Assembly: GCA_016928755.1 (NCBI GenBank)
Contig: JAFGKB010000273.1
Span: 1-13,742, forward strand
Length of the DNA stretch: 13,742 nucleotides
Direction: 5' to 3'
Source of the DNA: Anaerolineae bacterium
Lineage (GTDB): Bacteria > Chloroflexota > Anaerolineae > B4-G1 > SLSP01
Under the pieces are notes generated by a model that saw nothing but the letters and a program-made list of their open reading frames with translations, searched no databases and had not been told where the DNA came from. Positions 1 through 6,831 of this stretch are shown here, one piece after another. Each line of letters opens with the position of its first letter. The first letter of the stretch is position 1. Position numbers and translations under genes: made by a program.

Positions 1-1
1 G

Positions 2-280
2 CAACCGTCCAACGGTTCTGTGCGCACCACCGTCGCCACTACCCCCAACTCCATCGGCTATCTCTCCTTCGGGTACCTAGACAACACTACCCAGAGTGTA
101 AAGATCGAGGGTGTAGAACCGACTGCCGCCAACGCTTCTAATGGCAGTTACCCCATAGTCCGCCCCTTGAATATGATTACCAAGGGTGAGCCAACCGATT
201 TAGTCAAGGCTTTCCTGAATTACATTATGACCGACGGGCAGGCCGTTGTTGAAGAAGAGGGTTATATCCCTGTAAAATAG
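2..280 (+). CDS. pstS: Phosphate ABC transporter substrate-binding protein PstS (3' end only)
   Basis: This is the C-terminal part (about 92 residues) of PstS, the extracytoplasmic phosphate receptor that delivers phosphate to PstCA. The reading frame is open from the left edge, so the true start lies outside the window; the GTG at position 20 is only an internal valine codon. The visible residues match the conserved C-terminal lobe of PstS: an S-N-G segment, then VRTTVATTPNSIGYLSFGYL, then RPLNMITKGEPTDLVKAFLNY, and a terminal EEEGYIPVK, which is the typical PstS ending. The gene is followed by a strong stem-loop and then pstC on the same strand. This is the standard pstSCAB order. The signal peptide and the phosphate-binding N-terminal half cannot be examined here. 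Confidence 0.93.
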   Translation, partial: QPSNGSVRTTVATTPNSIGYLSFGYLDNTTQSVKIEGVEPTAANASNGSYPIVRPLNMITKGEPTDLVKAFLNYIMTDGQAVVEEEGYIPVK

Positions 281-295
281 AATAAGGGCTATAAA

Positions 296-337
296 GTGAA
301 AACTGAGGGGAGCCTTAAAAGCTCCCCTCAATTTCAC
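296..337 (+). terminator. Stem-loop between pstS and pstC
   Basis: The core stem GAGGGGAGC (305-313) pairs with GCTCCCCTC (321-329) across a 7-nt loop. GTGAAA (296-301) and TTTCAC (332-337) extend the stem after a small internal loop. No U-tract follows, so this is better read as a partial terminator or 3'-end-stabilising hairpin. Such a hairpin would allow more pstS than pstCAB mRNA, as is common after binding-protein genes. The structure is visible in the sequence; its role is inferred. Confidence 0.7.
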
Positions 338-346
338 ACAAAGACC

Positions 347-375
347 TTTACAATTCAGGTTAGAAGTATTACACT
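347..375 (+). promoter_or_regulatory. Possible secondary promoter for pstCAB
   Basis: TTTACA (347-352) is separated by 17 nt from TACACT (370-375). These match the sigma70 consensus hexamers at 5/6 and 4/6 positions. Transcription would start near 382, after the pstS hairpin and about 45 nt before pstC. The spacing is ideal but the -10 box is weak, so it may be a chance match. I saw no clear Pho-box repeat here. Confidence 0.3.
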
Positions 376-428
376 TATCTCAGAGTCATTAATTCACCGC
401 AATCAATCCTCTCTTCAAAGGAGTAGGT

Positions 429-1313
429 ATGGAAATCAAGTATATTATCGACCGTTTTATCAAATATGTTTTGTTAATCATGGCATTACTATCAGTATTT
501 ATTCTCTTTCTAATTGCAGTGTTTACATTTAGAGAAGGTCTCCCGGCTTTCCAAGAGATTGGTTGGCGGGAATTCACCTTGGGAACAGTATGGCGACCCG
601 GTCAAGAACAATATGGTATCTTGGCAATGATTGCCGGTTCAGTTTTGGTCACCCTTGGGGCTATTGTTATCGGTGTGCCATTTGCCTTGGGGTGTGCCAT
701 CTTCCTGGCAGAAATAGCACCGGATAATGTTCGTAAAATTGTCCGGCCAGCTATTGAGCTATTAGCCGGTATTCCATCCGTTGTCTATGGTCTGGTAGGC
801 ATGGTTGTGTTAGTGCCTGTAATCCGCAAAATCCCGGCACCTGGCAACTCAGGTTTCGGTTTACTTTCTGCTTCTATCGTACTGGCTGTAATGATTTTAC
901 CGACCATTACCAACATTGCAGAAGATGCCATTCGCGCCGTCCCCCGTTCTTATCGTGAAGGTTCACTTTCATTAGGGAGCACCCACTGGCAGACTATTGT
1001 CAACGTTATCATACCTGCTGCCCGTTCGGGTATCATTGCCGGCATTATTCTGGGTGTAGGTCGCGCATTAGGCGAAACTATGGCTATGATCATGGTTATC
1101 GGGAACTCGGTAGTAGTCCCTTCACCACTCAATGACAATCCATTGACAATTTTCCTGCGCCAGGCAAGAACTCTAACCGGTAATATCGCGGTAGAGATCG
1201 GATACGCGACAGGTGTCCATGAGAGCGCGCTGTTTGCCACCGGGGTTGTCCTATTCGGACTAATTATAGTCATCAACTCAATCGCCCGTGTATTAATGCA
1301 CCAACGTTCATAA
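429..1313 (+). CDS. pstC: Phosphate ABC transporter permease PstC
   Basis: PstC is one of the two membrane subunits that form the phosphate channel of the PstSCAB importer. The 294-residue protein has an N-terminal membrane helix (about 12-33), a short extracytoplasmic stretch, and a block of further helices from about residue 63 to the end. The binding-protein-dependent permease coupling loop is clear at about 165-200 (AVPRSYREGSLSLGSTHWQT). It is followed by the GRALGETMAM segment (211-220) typical of PstC. The length is close to the usual 290-320. The ATG start is supported by AAAGGAG (417-423) five nucleotides upstream. pstA follows after 36 nt on the same strand, so the two are probably co-transcribed. 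No frameshift or missing motif is seen. Confidence 0.96.
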   Translation: MEIKYIIDRFIKYVLLIMALLSVFILFLIAVFTFREGLPAFQEIGWREFTLGTVWRPGQEQYGILAMIAGSVLVTLGAIVIGVPFALGCAIFLAEIAPDNVRKIVRPAIELLAGIPSVVYGLVGMVVLVPVIRKIPAPGNSGFGLLSASIVLAVMILPTITNIAEDAIRAVPRSYREGSLSLGSTHWQTIVNVIIPAARSGIIAGIILGVGRALGETMAMIMVIGNSVVVPSPLNDNPLTIFLRQARTLTGNIAVEIGYATGVHESALFATGVVLFGLIIVINSIARVLMHQRS

Positions 1314-1349
1314 CTTGGACACCACTCATATTAAGAAAGGGATATTTTT

Positions 1350-2297
1350 ATGAACACAGTTAAGGAATTTGCACTACAACAGACCAAAGCACAGCAAAAA
1401 TCCAACCTAGCACAACGCCATCTTATCGAAAACATAGCATTCGGCGTGCTATGGGCGGCGGGGGCCGTTGCAGTTCTCGTTCTCATTGCTGTCGTGGCCT
1501 ATGTCTTATCCGAAGGGGCACAGGTTATTGATTGGGAGTTTCTTACCACACGCCCCAAAGGTGGACTATCGGGCGAAGGCGGAATGTCAACCACCATCGT
1601 GGCAACCTTTTACCTGGTTGTATTGACCATCATCATCGCTGCCCCCCTCGGAATAGGGGCCGGAATTTACTTAGTTGAATATGCGGGTGAGATGCAGGGT
1701 AGCAGCGGATTACAAGCCACCGTTGTCAGTATCATCCGCTTTGGGGTTGAGACATTGGCCGGTGTACCCTCAATTATCTTTGGGTTATTCGGTTACGCGC
1801 TATTTGTAACCACAATGGGATTTGGTTTCTCAATGATTTCAGCCGCCCTCGCCGGCGCGTGTCTGGTGTTACCGGTTATCATCCGCACCACAGAAGAAGC
1901 GTTACTCACTGTACCCCGCTCTTATCGTGAGGGGAGCCTCGCCTTGGGAACAACACAATGGCAAACTATCTGGAAAGTTGTACTCCCAGCAGCATTGCCA
2001 GGAGTTATCACCGGCATTATTCTCAGTGTCGGACGTATTATCAGCGAAACGGCTGTATTCTATGTTACACTAGGTGGCAGCTACCATATGCCACCCTCGC
2101 CAATTTTCCATCCTAAGGAGTTTCTAAGCTCTGGTGGACGGACAATGGCACTGCACCTCTATTACCTGGCGAACGACACGGCTGCATTTGACAAAGCTAT
2201 GGGAACCGGTGCAGTACTGGTGATAAGCATTGTACTGATTAATCTGGCTATCAACTACTTTACAAATCGAATAGATAAAAAATTGAGAGGACTTTAA
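1350..2297 (+). CDS. pstA: Phosphate ABC transporter permease PstA
   Basis: PstA is the second membrane subunit of the phosphate importer and pairs with PstC. The 315-residue protein starts with a hydrophilic stretch of about 25 residues and a first membrane helix (about 30-53). A soluble segment with DWEFLTTRPKGGLSGEGG (61-78) is typical of PstA. Five further helices lie in the transporter core. The EAA-like coupling loop at about 182-215 (TVPRSYREGSLALGTTQWQT) contacts PstB, and GRIISETA (228-235) follows. The ATG is preceded by AGAAAGG (1334-1340) at a slightly long 9-nt spacing. Its stop codon directly abuts the pstB start codon, which indicates translational coupling. Confidence 0.96.
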   Translation: MNTVKEFALQQTKAQQKSNLAQRHLIENIAFGVLWAAGAVAVLVLIAVVAYVLSEGAQVIDWEFLTTRPKGGLSGEGGMSTTIVATFYLVVLTIIIAAPLGIGAGIYLVEYAGEMQGSSGLQATVVSIIRFGVETLAGVPSIIFGLFGYALFVTTMGFGFSMISAALAGACLVLPVIIRTTEEALLTVPRSYREGSLALGTTQWQTIWKVVLPAALPGVITGIILSVGRIISETAVFYVTLGGSYHMPPSPIFHPKEFLSSGGRTMALHLYYLANDTAAFDKAMGTGAVLVISIVLINLAINYFTNRIDKKLRGL

Positions 2298-3068
2298 ATG
2301 ACTGGTTCAGCAATACTCAAGACCAATGGTTTTAACCTATACTATGGAAGCTTCAAAGCTCTGGAAGATATTAATATCGACATCCCTGAAAATCAGGTAA
2401 CCGCTATTATCGGCCCATCAGGATGTGGGAAGAGTACCTTCCTGCGCACTTTTAACCGGATGAACGACCTTATCCCTAACGTAAAGGTAGAAGGCAAAAT
2501 AAAAATGGCAGACCAAGACATCTTTGATATGGATGTTGTGGAACTCCGGCGCCGGATAGGGATGGTTTTCCAACGTCCAAACCCTTTCCCCAAGTCCATT
2601 TTCGACAATGTTACTTACGGGCCACGTGCCAACGGCTTACGAGACCGCGCCAAACTGGAAGAAATAGCCGAACGCAGTCTACGCGGAGCCGCGATATGGG
2701 ATGAGGTGAAAGACGACCTCAACAAATCAGGATTAGCACTCTCTGGCGGCCAACAGCAACGCCTCTGTATCGCGCGTGCACTGGCCGTAGAACCAGAAGT
2801 TATTCTTATGGATGAGCCGGCCTCAGCATTGGACCCTATCGCGACGTTGCGCATTGAGGAACTAATCCGCTCACTAAAAGAGCAATATACTATTGTTATT
2901 GTTACCCACAATATGCAACAAGCGGCACGTGTGTCAGATTATACGGCCTTCTTCTACACAGATGAGAGCCGCACCGGGATCTTAGTAGAGTTCGCACTAA
3001 CCAAAGAGATCTTCACCAACCCCAAAGACAAGCGAACCGAAGATTATATCACCGGGCGATTTGGATAA
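2298..3068 (+). CDS. pstB: Phosphate ABC transporter ATP-binding protein PstB
   Basis: PstB is the cytoplasmic ATPase that powers phosphate import through PstCA. The 256-residue protein has all the catalytic motifs. The Walker A is GPSGCGKST (39-47), the Q-loop glutamine lies in VFQRPNPFPKS (Q92), the signature is LSGGQ (148-152), the Walker B is VILMDEP (168-174), and the switch histidine is H204. The RPNPFPKSI segment and the C-terminal TEDYITGRFG are PstB hallmarks that set it apart from other ABC ATPases. The start codon follows the pstA stop with no gap, and GAGAGGA (2285-2291) inside the end of pstA serves as the ribosome-binding site. A G-tract/C-tract hairpin lies 11 nt after the stop. 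Confidence 0.98.
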   Translation: MTGSAILKTNGFNLYYGSFKALEDINIDIPENQVTAIIGPSGCGKSTFLRTFNRMNDLIPNVKVEGKIKMADQDIFDMDVVELRRRIGMVFQRPNPFPKSIFDNVTYGPRANGLRDRAKLEEIAERSLRGAAIWDEVKDDLNKSGLALSGGQQQRLCIARALAVEPEVILMDEPASALDPIATLRIEELIRSLKEQYTIVIVTHNMQQAARVSDYTAFFYTDESRTGILVEFALTKEIFTNPKDKRTEDYITGRFG

Positions 3069-3078
3069 ACCAAACTAC

Positions 3079-3111
3079 TTAGGGGGGGATTGTCAAAAAG
3101 CTACCCCCTAA
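3079..3111 (+). terminator. G-tract/C-tract stem-loop after pstB
   Basis: TTAGGGGG (3079-3086) pairs perfectly with CCCCCTAA (3104-3111) around a 17-nt loop, immediately downstream of pstB. There is no U-tract; instead the TTGACA -35 box of the phoU promoter follows within two bases. It is probably the 3' end or a processing hairpin of pstSCAB mRNA and insulates phoU. The function is inferred. Confidence 0.6.
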
Positions 3112-3112
3112 C

Positions 3113-3141
3113 TTGACATAGCCAGCACGGCATGGGATAAT
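3113..3141 (+). promoter_or_regulatory. Sigma70-type promoter for phoU
   Basis: A perfect TTGACA (3113-3118) is followed after exactly 17 nt by GATAAT (3136-3141), a 5/6 match to TATAAT. The predicted transcription start is near 3148, leaving a leader of about 177 nt before phoU. This implies that phoU can be expressed apart from pstSCAB. Confidence 0.75.
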
Positions 3142-3148
3142 ATCGCGA

Positions 3149-3324
3149 TTACCTTATGGACAATATAATTAATCAAGGTAAGTAAAGATACCTCGTTTGT
3201 ATTGCAACTTATATCCAAAGGTAATACAATGACAGTTAAAACATCTTCCACTAAGCGGAGATATTACCCCAACCATAGGGTGTACATAAACTATAAAAGA
3301 TAGATCAACGAAAGAGGTTACAAT
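3149..3324 (+). promoter_or_regulatory. Structured phoU leader with repeated SD-like elements
   Basis: TTACCTT (3149-3155) can pair with AAGGTAA at 3175-3181 or with an identical AAGGTAA at 3218-3224. The second copy contains the ribosome-binding site of a small ORF. AGGTA (3176-3180) can also pair with TACCT (3189-3193), and TTGTATT (3197-3203) with AATACAA (3223-3229). The pairings are mutually exclusive and suggest alternative folds. I recognise no known riboswitch class. The complementarities are seen directly; a regulatory role is inference. Confidence 0.35.
3229..3303 (+). CDS. Candidate small ORF (24 codons) in the phoU leader
   Basis: An ATG at 3229 opens a 24-codon frame ending in TAG at 3301-3303, only 21 nt before phoU. 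AAAGG (3217-3221) sits 7 nt upstream, a proper Shine-Dalgarno spacing. The peptide is strongly basic and tyrosine-rich, with a KRRYYPNHR core, and has no signal peptide or membrane segment. I do not recognise it. It could be a leader peptide coupled to phoU translation, or a chance ORF, which is quite possible at this length. Confidence 0.3.
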   Translation: MTVKTSSTKRRYYPNHRVYINYKR

Positions 3325-4011
3325 ATGCTTCGAGAAGCTTATCAGAAAGAGTTACAACGTTTACAAGACGAAACCCTGGAATTAGGGAGTCGGGTGGAGA
3401 GTGCCTTGATAAAATCTGTGGAATTGCTTAAGCGGCGCGATTTGGAAGGAGCACGCCAGTTGGTGCTTGCAGACCGCGAGATCAATGCCACGCGTTTTGC
3501 TATTGAGGAGAAAGCTTTAGTACTTATCGCGACACAGCAGCCGATAGCCACAGATTTACGTATTTTAGCTGCGATTTTGGAAATCATCACCGAACTAGAA
3601 CGCATCGGTGACTATGCCAAGGGCATCGGACGGATTAACTTGATGATGGGGAATGAGCCTTTTATTAAACCCTTGATTGATATTCCCTTGATGGCCGAAA
3701 AGGCGCGGGATATGCTGGAACGCGCATTGACAGCCTTCATTGAGATGGATGTGGAGTTAGCACGTACTATCCCACCAGAGGACGATGAAGTTGATAATTT
3801 GTATAACCAGGTTTACCGTGAACTCTTGACCTATATCATCGCAGACCCTACAACTATTGAGCAAGCTAACTATCTGCTATGGGCCGCCCACAACCTGGAA
3901 CGGGCAGCCGACCGGGTTATCAATATCTGTGAGCGGGTTGTCTTCACGGCTACCGGCAAGATGACCGAGATGGATGTTAGTGACGACGAGATGGAAGATT
4001 ATCTCAACTAG
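3325..4011 (+). CDS. phoU: Phosphate signalling/transport regulator PhoU
   Basis: PhoU is a cytoplasmic all-helical protein that restrains Pst uptake and, where present, links the transporter to the PhoR/PhoB two-component system. The 228-residue length and two tandem three-helix repeats fit the family. Each repeat carries the metal-binding E-x3-D motif: E92-RIG-D96 in the first repeat and E192-RAA-D196 in the second. The N-terminus (AYQKELQRLQDETLELGSRV) is typical. The C-terminal tail is acidic. AAAGAGG (3311-3317) lies 7 nt before the ATG. The gene follows pstB as in many bacteria, but a separate promoter and leader suggest independent control. No phoR or phoB is in the window. A strong terminator follows. 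Confidence 0.96.
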   Translation: MLREAYQKELQRLQDETLELGSRVESALIKSVELLKRRDLEGARQLVLADREINATRFAIEEKALVLIATQQPIATDLRILAAILEIITELERIGDYAKGIGRINLMMGNEPFIKPLIDIPLMAEKARDMLERALTAFIEMDVELARTIPPEDDEVDNLYNQVYRELLTYIIADPTTIEQANYLLWAAHNLERAADRVINICERVVFTATGKMTEMDVSDDEMEDYLN

Positions 4012-4031
4012 GAAGATAAAAGCCCCATTTT

Positions 4032-4064
4032 AAGCCCTGCGAGAAGCTTCCGCAGGGCTTTTTT
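4032..4064 (+). terminator. Intrinsic terminator after phoU
   Basis: The 10-bp stem AAGCCCTGCG (4032-4041) / CGCAGGGCTT (4051-4060) has a 9-nt loop and is followed by a T-run ending at 4064. It ends the phoU transcript. On the minus strand the same stem lies 19 nt beyond the end of the liv operon. There an AAAAGCCC/GGGGCTTTT alternative pairing with the 4018-4026 segment could make it work in both directions. Confidence 0.85.
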
Positions 4065-4078
4065 ATATTATCTTGAGA

Positions 4079-5242
4079 CTAGGGCACAACCCGGTCAACA
4101 TAGTTAAACTGTCCACCTTGTACTTTCAAAATCACCACCGGTTTTACCGGGTCATGAAACGCATCAAAAGCCAGCGGGCCAGAAACCACATCAAACTTCG
4201 TCGCGGTTAACATCTGCACAACCGTTGCATTATCGGTAGTGCCGGCCGCTTGAATCGCGGACAACAAAATATTGGCAGTATCATAAGTCAGGGTTGCCAA
4301 AGCATCTGGATCTGCGATGAACTTACCTTGGTAAAGTTGAATCCAGGATTGAACCGCAGAACGGGGGTCACTATTGGTATAATGTGTAGCAAAATAGGAC
4401 TGGTTTGCAGCTTCCAGGTCTAATTGAGGCCCATTCCAGCCATCACTGCCCAATACTGTCGCCGTAATCCCACGCATACGCGCTTGTATAATGACGTTAT
4501 TGACAATCTCGGCATATCCCGGCAAGTAAAGCAACTCTGGTGAAGTAGCGCTGACATCCTCCAATACAAGGGAAAGCCCCTCGCTATCCTCAGAATCATA
4601 AGTACCACGGGCGACAATCTCCCCACCCTCTTCTACAAAGCGCTCTTCAAATGCATCGGCCAGGGTTGCGCCGTAAGAGCTATCATCTGCATACAAAATC
4701 GCCGCCCGCTCTGCAGAGAAACGCGCTACGCTAAATTTGGCCATTGCACTTGCCTGAGCAGCATCGGTAAAACAGGCACGGAAAACCCTAGCTTTAACCC
4801 GCCCACTAGTGTTCATAGTCAGACGGGCAGTAGTTGTGGCGGGGCTAATCTGTAAAGCGTCACGACTGAGGACAACCTCAGAAATGGCAATTGAGGCATC
4901 CGAACACACGCCACCGATAATAAAACGCGCGCCCTGGTCAATCACATCATTGGCAACTTCAGCAGCCGTCTCATAGTCACAGTAGGTATCATTCAAGATG
5001 ACCTCAATAGGACGACCTAACAACCCACCGCGTTGATTCCATTCATCAATAGCCAACACAGCCCCGTTCCGTACTGACTGCCCCAGAACACCGAAATCAT
5101 CACTCAATGGGGCTAGAACAGCGATCTTAATCGGAGTCACAACTTCAGGTTCCGCATCCCAACCACAAGCCACTAAACCCAAACTATAGGCAACACACAA
5201 CCAGAATAAATATAGGAATGTACACTTATTACACTTAAACAC
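4079..5242 (-). CDS. Second branched-chain amino-acid-type ABC substrate-binding lipoprotein
   Basis: This is a LivK/LivJ-type receptor (periplasmic binding protein family 6) of 387 residues at the distal end of the liv operon. I chose the GTG at 5242 because AAGGAG (5258-5253) lies 10 nt upstream and because the protein then begins with a short lipoprotein signal peptide, MFKCNKCTFLYLFWL, reaching the lipobox LVAC with Cys26. The frame stays open to a TTG at 5317, but that would add 25 polar residues and run through a 30-bp palindrome. The mature part starts with IKIAVLAPLSDDFGVLGQSV and continues through the two-lobed Leu-binding fold, with a conserved SPATTT ligand segment. Overall similarity to the first binding protein of the operon is limited, so it probably binds a different ligand. 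The exact ligand cannot be told from sequence. Confidence 0.88.
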   Translation of the reverse strand: MFKCNKCTFLYLFWLCVAYSLGLVACGWDAEPEVVTPIKIAVLAPLSDDFGVLGQSVRNGAVLAIDEWNQRGGLLGRPIEVILNDTYCDYETAAEVANDVIDQGARFIIGGVCSDASIAISEVVLSRDALQISPATTTARLTMNTSGRVKARVFRACFTDAAQASAMAKFSVARFSAERAAILYADDSSYGATLADAFEERFVEEGGEIVARGTYDSEDSEGLSLVLEDVSATSPELLYLPGYAEIVNNVIIQARMRGITATVLGSDGWNGPQLDLEAANQSYFATHYTNSDPRSAVQSWIQLYQGKFIADPDALATLTYDTANILLSAIQAAGTTDNATVVQMLTATKFDVVSGPLAFDAFHDPVKPVVILKVQGGQFNYVDRVVP

Positions 5243-5268
5243 AGAAATAACACTCCTTCTTAAGACAG

Positions 5269-5298
5269 ACAGGCGGGAGATAATTATCTCCCGCCTGT
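5269..5298 (-). repeat. 30-bp perfect palindrome between livF and the second binding protein
   Basis: ACAGGCGGGAGATAA is followed directly by its exact reverse complement, giving a 15-bp stem with no built-in loop. It lies in the 83-nt gap between the livF stop and the GTG of the second binding-protein gene, just upstream of that gene's ribosome-binding site. No U-tract follows on either strand. It may be an mRNA-stabilising or processing hairpin, a partial terminator, or a dimeric operator. Confidence 0.75.
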
Positions 5299-5325
5299 GG
5301 GGGCTTAACAAATCCAAAGTTACAA

Positions 5326-6039
5326 CTATCCCCCCCCTAAGTAAGCCTCGCGCACAACAGAACTCGCGGCCAATTCGGTTGCCAAACCGGCCAATTGAAT
5401 TTGACCGGTCTCCAATACATACCCACGATTTGCGATAGAGAGTGCCATATGCGCATTCTGCTCTACTAACAGAATCGTAACACCTTGCTGGTTAATCTCA
5501 CGGATAATGTTGAAGATTTCTTCCACCAAAATCGGAGCTAACCCCATTGAAGGTTCATCCATCAACAATAAACGGGGCTTAGCCATCAATGCCCGGCCTA
5601 CAGCCAACATCTGTTGCTCACCACCTGATAGTGTGCCGCCGGTTTGTTTACGCCGCTCTTCAAGACGTGGGAAAAGCTGGAAAACATGTTCCATGCTTTC
5701 GATAATCTCTTGCTTATCCTCACGGGTAAAAGCCCCCATTTCGAGATTTTCCTGCACAGAGAGCCGGCCAAAAATTCGCCGGCCTTCCGGAACGTGAACA
5801 ATGCCCTTACGCACAATTTCGGGGGGCGGCGCAGTAGTCACATCTTCACCTTCAAATACAATTTTGCCTATACGGGGTCGTTGTAAGGCGGAAATAGTCC
5901 GGAGGGTTGTAGATTTACCGGCGCCATTCCCACCAATTAAAGTGACAATCTCCCCTTCATCCACGGATATCGAAAGCCCCTTAAGGGCATGGATATTGCC
6001 ATAGTACGTATGCACATTTTCTAATTCAAGCATAGCCAT
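5326..6039 (-). CDS. livF: Branched-chain amino-acid ABC transporter ATP-binding protein LivF
   Basis: LivF is one of the two cytoplasmic ATPases of the LivHMGF importer. The 237-residue protein has the Walker A GGNGAGKST (36-44), the family-typical VPEGRRIFGRLSVQENLE segment (83-100) in the Q-loop region, the signature LSGGE (137-141), and the Walker B LLLMDEP (157-163). It has VEQNA (192-196) in the switch region, where LivF proteins lack the usual histidine. The ending REAYLGGG is typical. A GGGAG ribosome-binding site inside the end of livG lies 8 nt before the first ATG; a second in-frame ATG two codons later is an alternative. The gap to livG is 3 nt. The last codons contain a run of eight G that begins a G/C-tract stem. 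Confidence 0.97.
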   Translation of the reverse strand: MAMLELENVHTYYGNIHALKGLSISVDEGEIVTLIGGNGAGKSTTLRTISALQRPRIGKIVFEGEDVTTAPPPEIVRKGIVHVPEGRRIFGRLSVQENLEMGAFTREDKQEIIESMEHVFQLFPRLEERRKQTGGTLSGGEQQMLAVGRALMAKPRLLLMDEPSMGLAPILVEEIFNIIREINQQGVTILLVEQNAHMALSIANRGYVLETGQIQLAGLATELAASSVVREAYLGGG

Positions 6040-6042
6040 AAT

Positions 6043-6831
6043 CTAATCTCCCTGGACAAGGGCAAAATCAGAACCCCGCCCTAAGTAAGCTTCAATCACC
6101 CGTTGGTTACTACGAATCTCAGTGGGCGTACCTTCCGCAATATTCATCCCATAATCCAGCACCACGATCCACTCAGACACCCCCATAACCAGCTTCATAT
6201 CGTGCTCAATAAGCAGTATCGTGATCCCCAATTCATCACGCAAATGATGAATAAACGCCATCATTTCTACCGTCTCAACCGGGTTCATGCCGGCCGTAGG
6301 CTCATCTAATAACAGTAGTTTAGGTTTAGTAGCCAGCGCGCGGGCAATTTCAAGACGGCGTTGGTCACCATAGGGAAGATTTTTAGCGAAAATATCACCT
6401 TTCCCCTGCAACCCAACAAAATCTAACAACTCCTGGGCTTCTTCTAAAGCCTTTTTCTCTTCCTGACGAGTGCCGACCAGTTGGAAGACAGCCCCAAAAA
6501 TACCAGAGTGCAGACGGTGATGCTGTCCAACCAGGATATTTTCAATGGCCGTCATATCATCGAACAAACGGATATTCTGATAGGTACGGGCAATCCCCAT
6601 AGCCGTAATCTGGTCCGGGCGACGGCCTACCAGGGAATGGCCATTAAAAATTAAGTCACCTTCTTCTGGCTTATAAAAGCCGGTGATACAGTTAAAGAAG
6701 GTGGTTTTTCCCGCACCATTAGGACCGATAACACTGAAAATACTGTTCTCCGGGACATTTAGAGAGACTGTATTAACGGCCAACAACCCGCCGAACTGTT
6801 TTGTAACTTTATGCGATTCTAGGAGGTTCAT
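6043..6831 (-). CDS. livG: Branched-chain amino-acid ABC transporter ATP-binding protein LivG
   Basis: LivG is the partner ATPase of LivF in the importer. The 262-residue protein has the Walker A GPNGAGKTT (36-44), ARTYQNIRLF (81-90) at the Q-loop, and the LivG-type signature LPYGDQRRLE (152-161), in place of LSGGQ. The Walker B is LLLLDEP (172-178), followed by the TAGMNP segment, and the switch histidine is H210 in IEHDM. The helical-domain insert at about 105-130, typical of LivG, is present. Its start overlaps the livM stop by 4 nt (ATGA), which implies translational coupling. The C-terminus EAYLGRGSDF is family-typical. Nothing is missing. Confidence 0.97.
   Translation of the reverse strand: MNLLESHKVTKQFGGLLAVNTVSLNVPENSIFSVIGPNGAGKTTFFNCITGFYKPEEGDLIFNGHSLVGRRPDQITAMGIARTYQNIRLFDDMTAIENILVGQHHRLHSGIFGAVFQLVGTRQEEKKALEEAQELLDFVGLQGKGDIFAKNLPYGDQRRLEIARALATKPKLLLLDEPTAGMNPVETVEMMAFIHHLRDELGITILLIEHDMKLVMGVSEWIVVLDYGMNIAEGTPTEIRSNQRVIEAYLGRGSDFALVQGD

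Noticed and set aside
950..1276. 108-codon open frame on the minus strand opposite pstC
   Set aside because: It is antisense to pstC with no independent support; it is a shadow of the coding strand.
5243..5317. Longer N-terminus of the second binding protein starting at TTG 5317
   Set aside because: It would place a polar 25-residue stretch before the lipoprotein signal peptide and translate through the 30-bp palindrome. The GTG at 5242 has an AAGGAG and gives a normal signal peptide.
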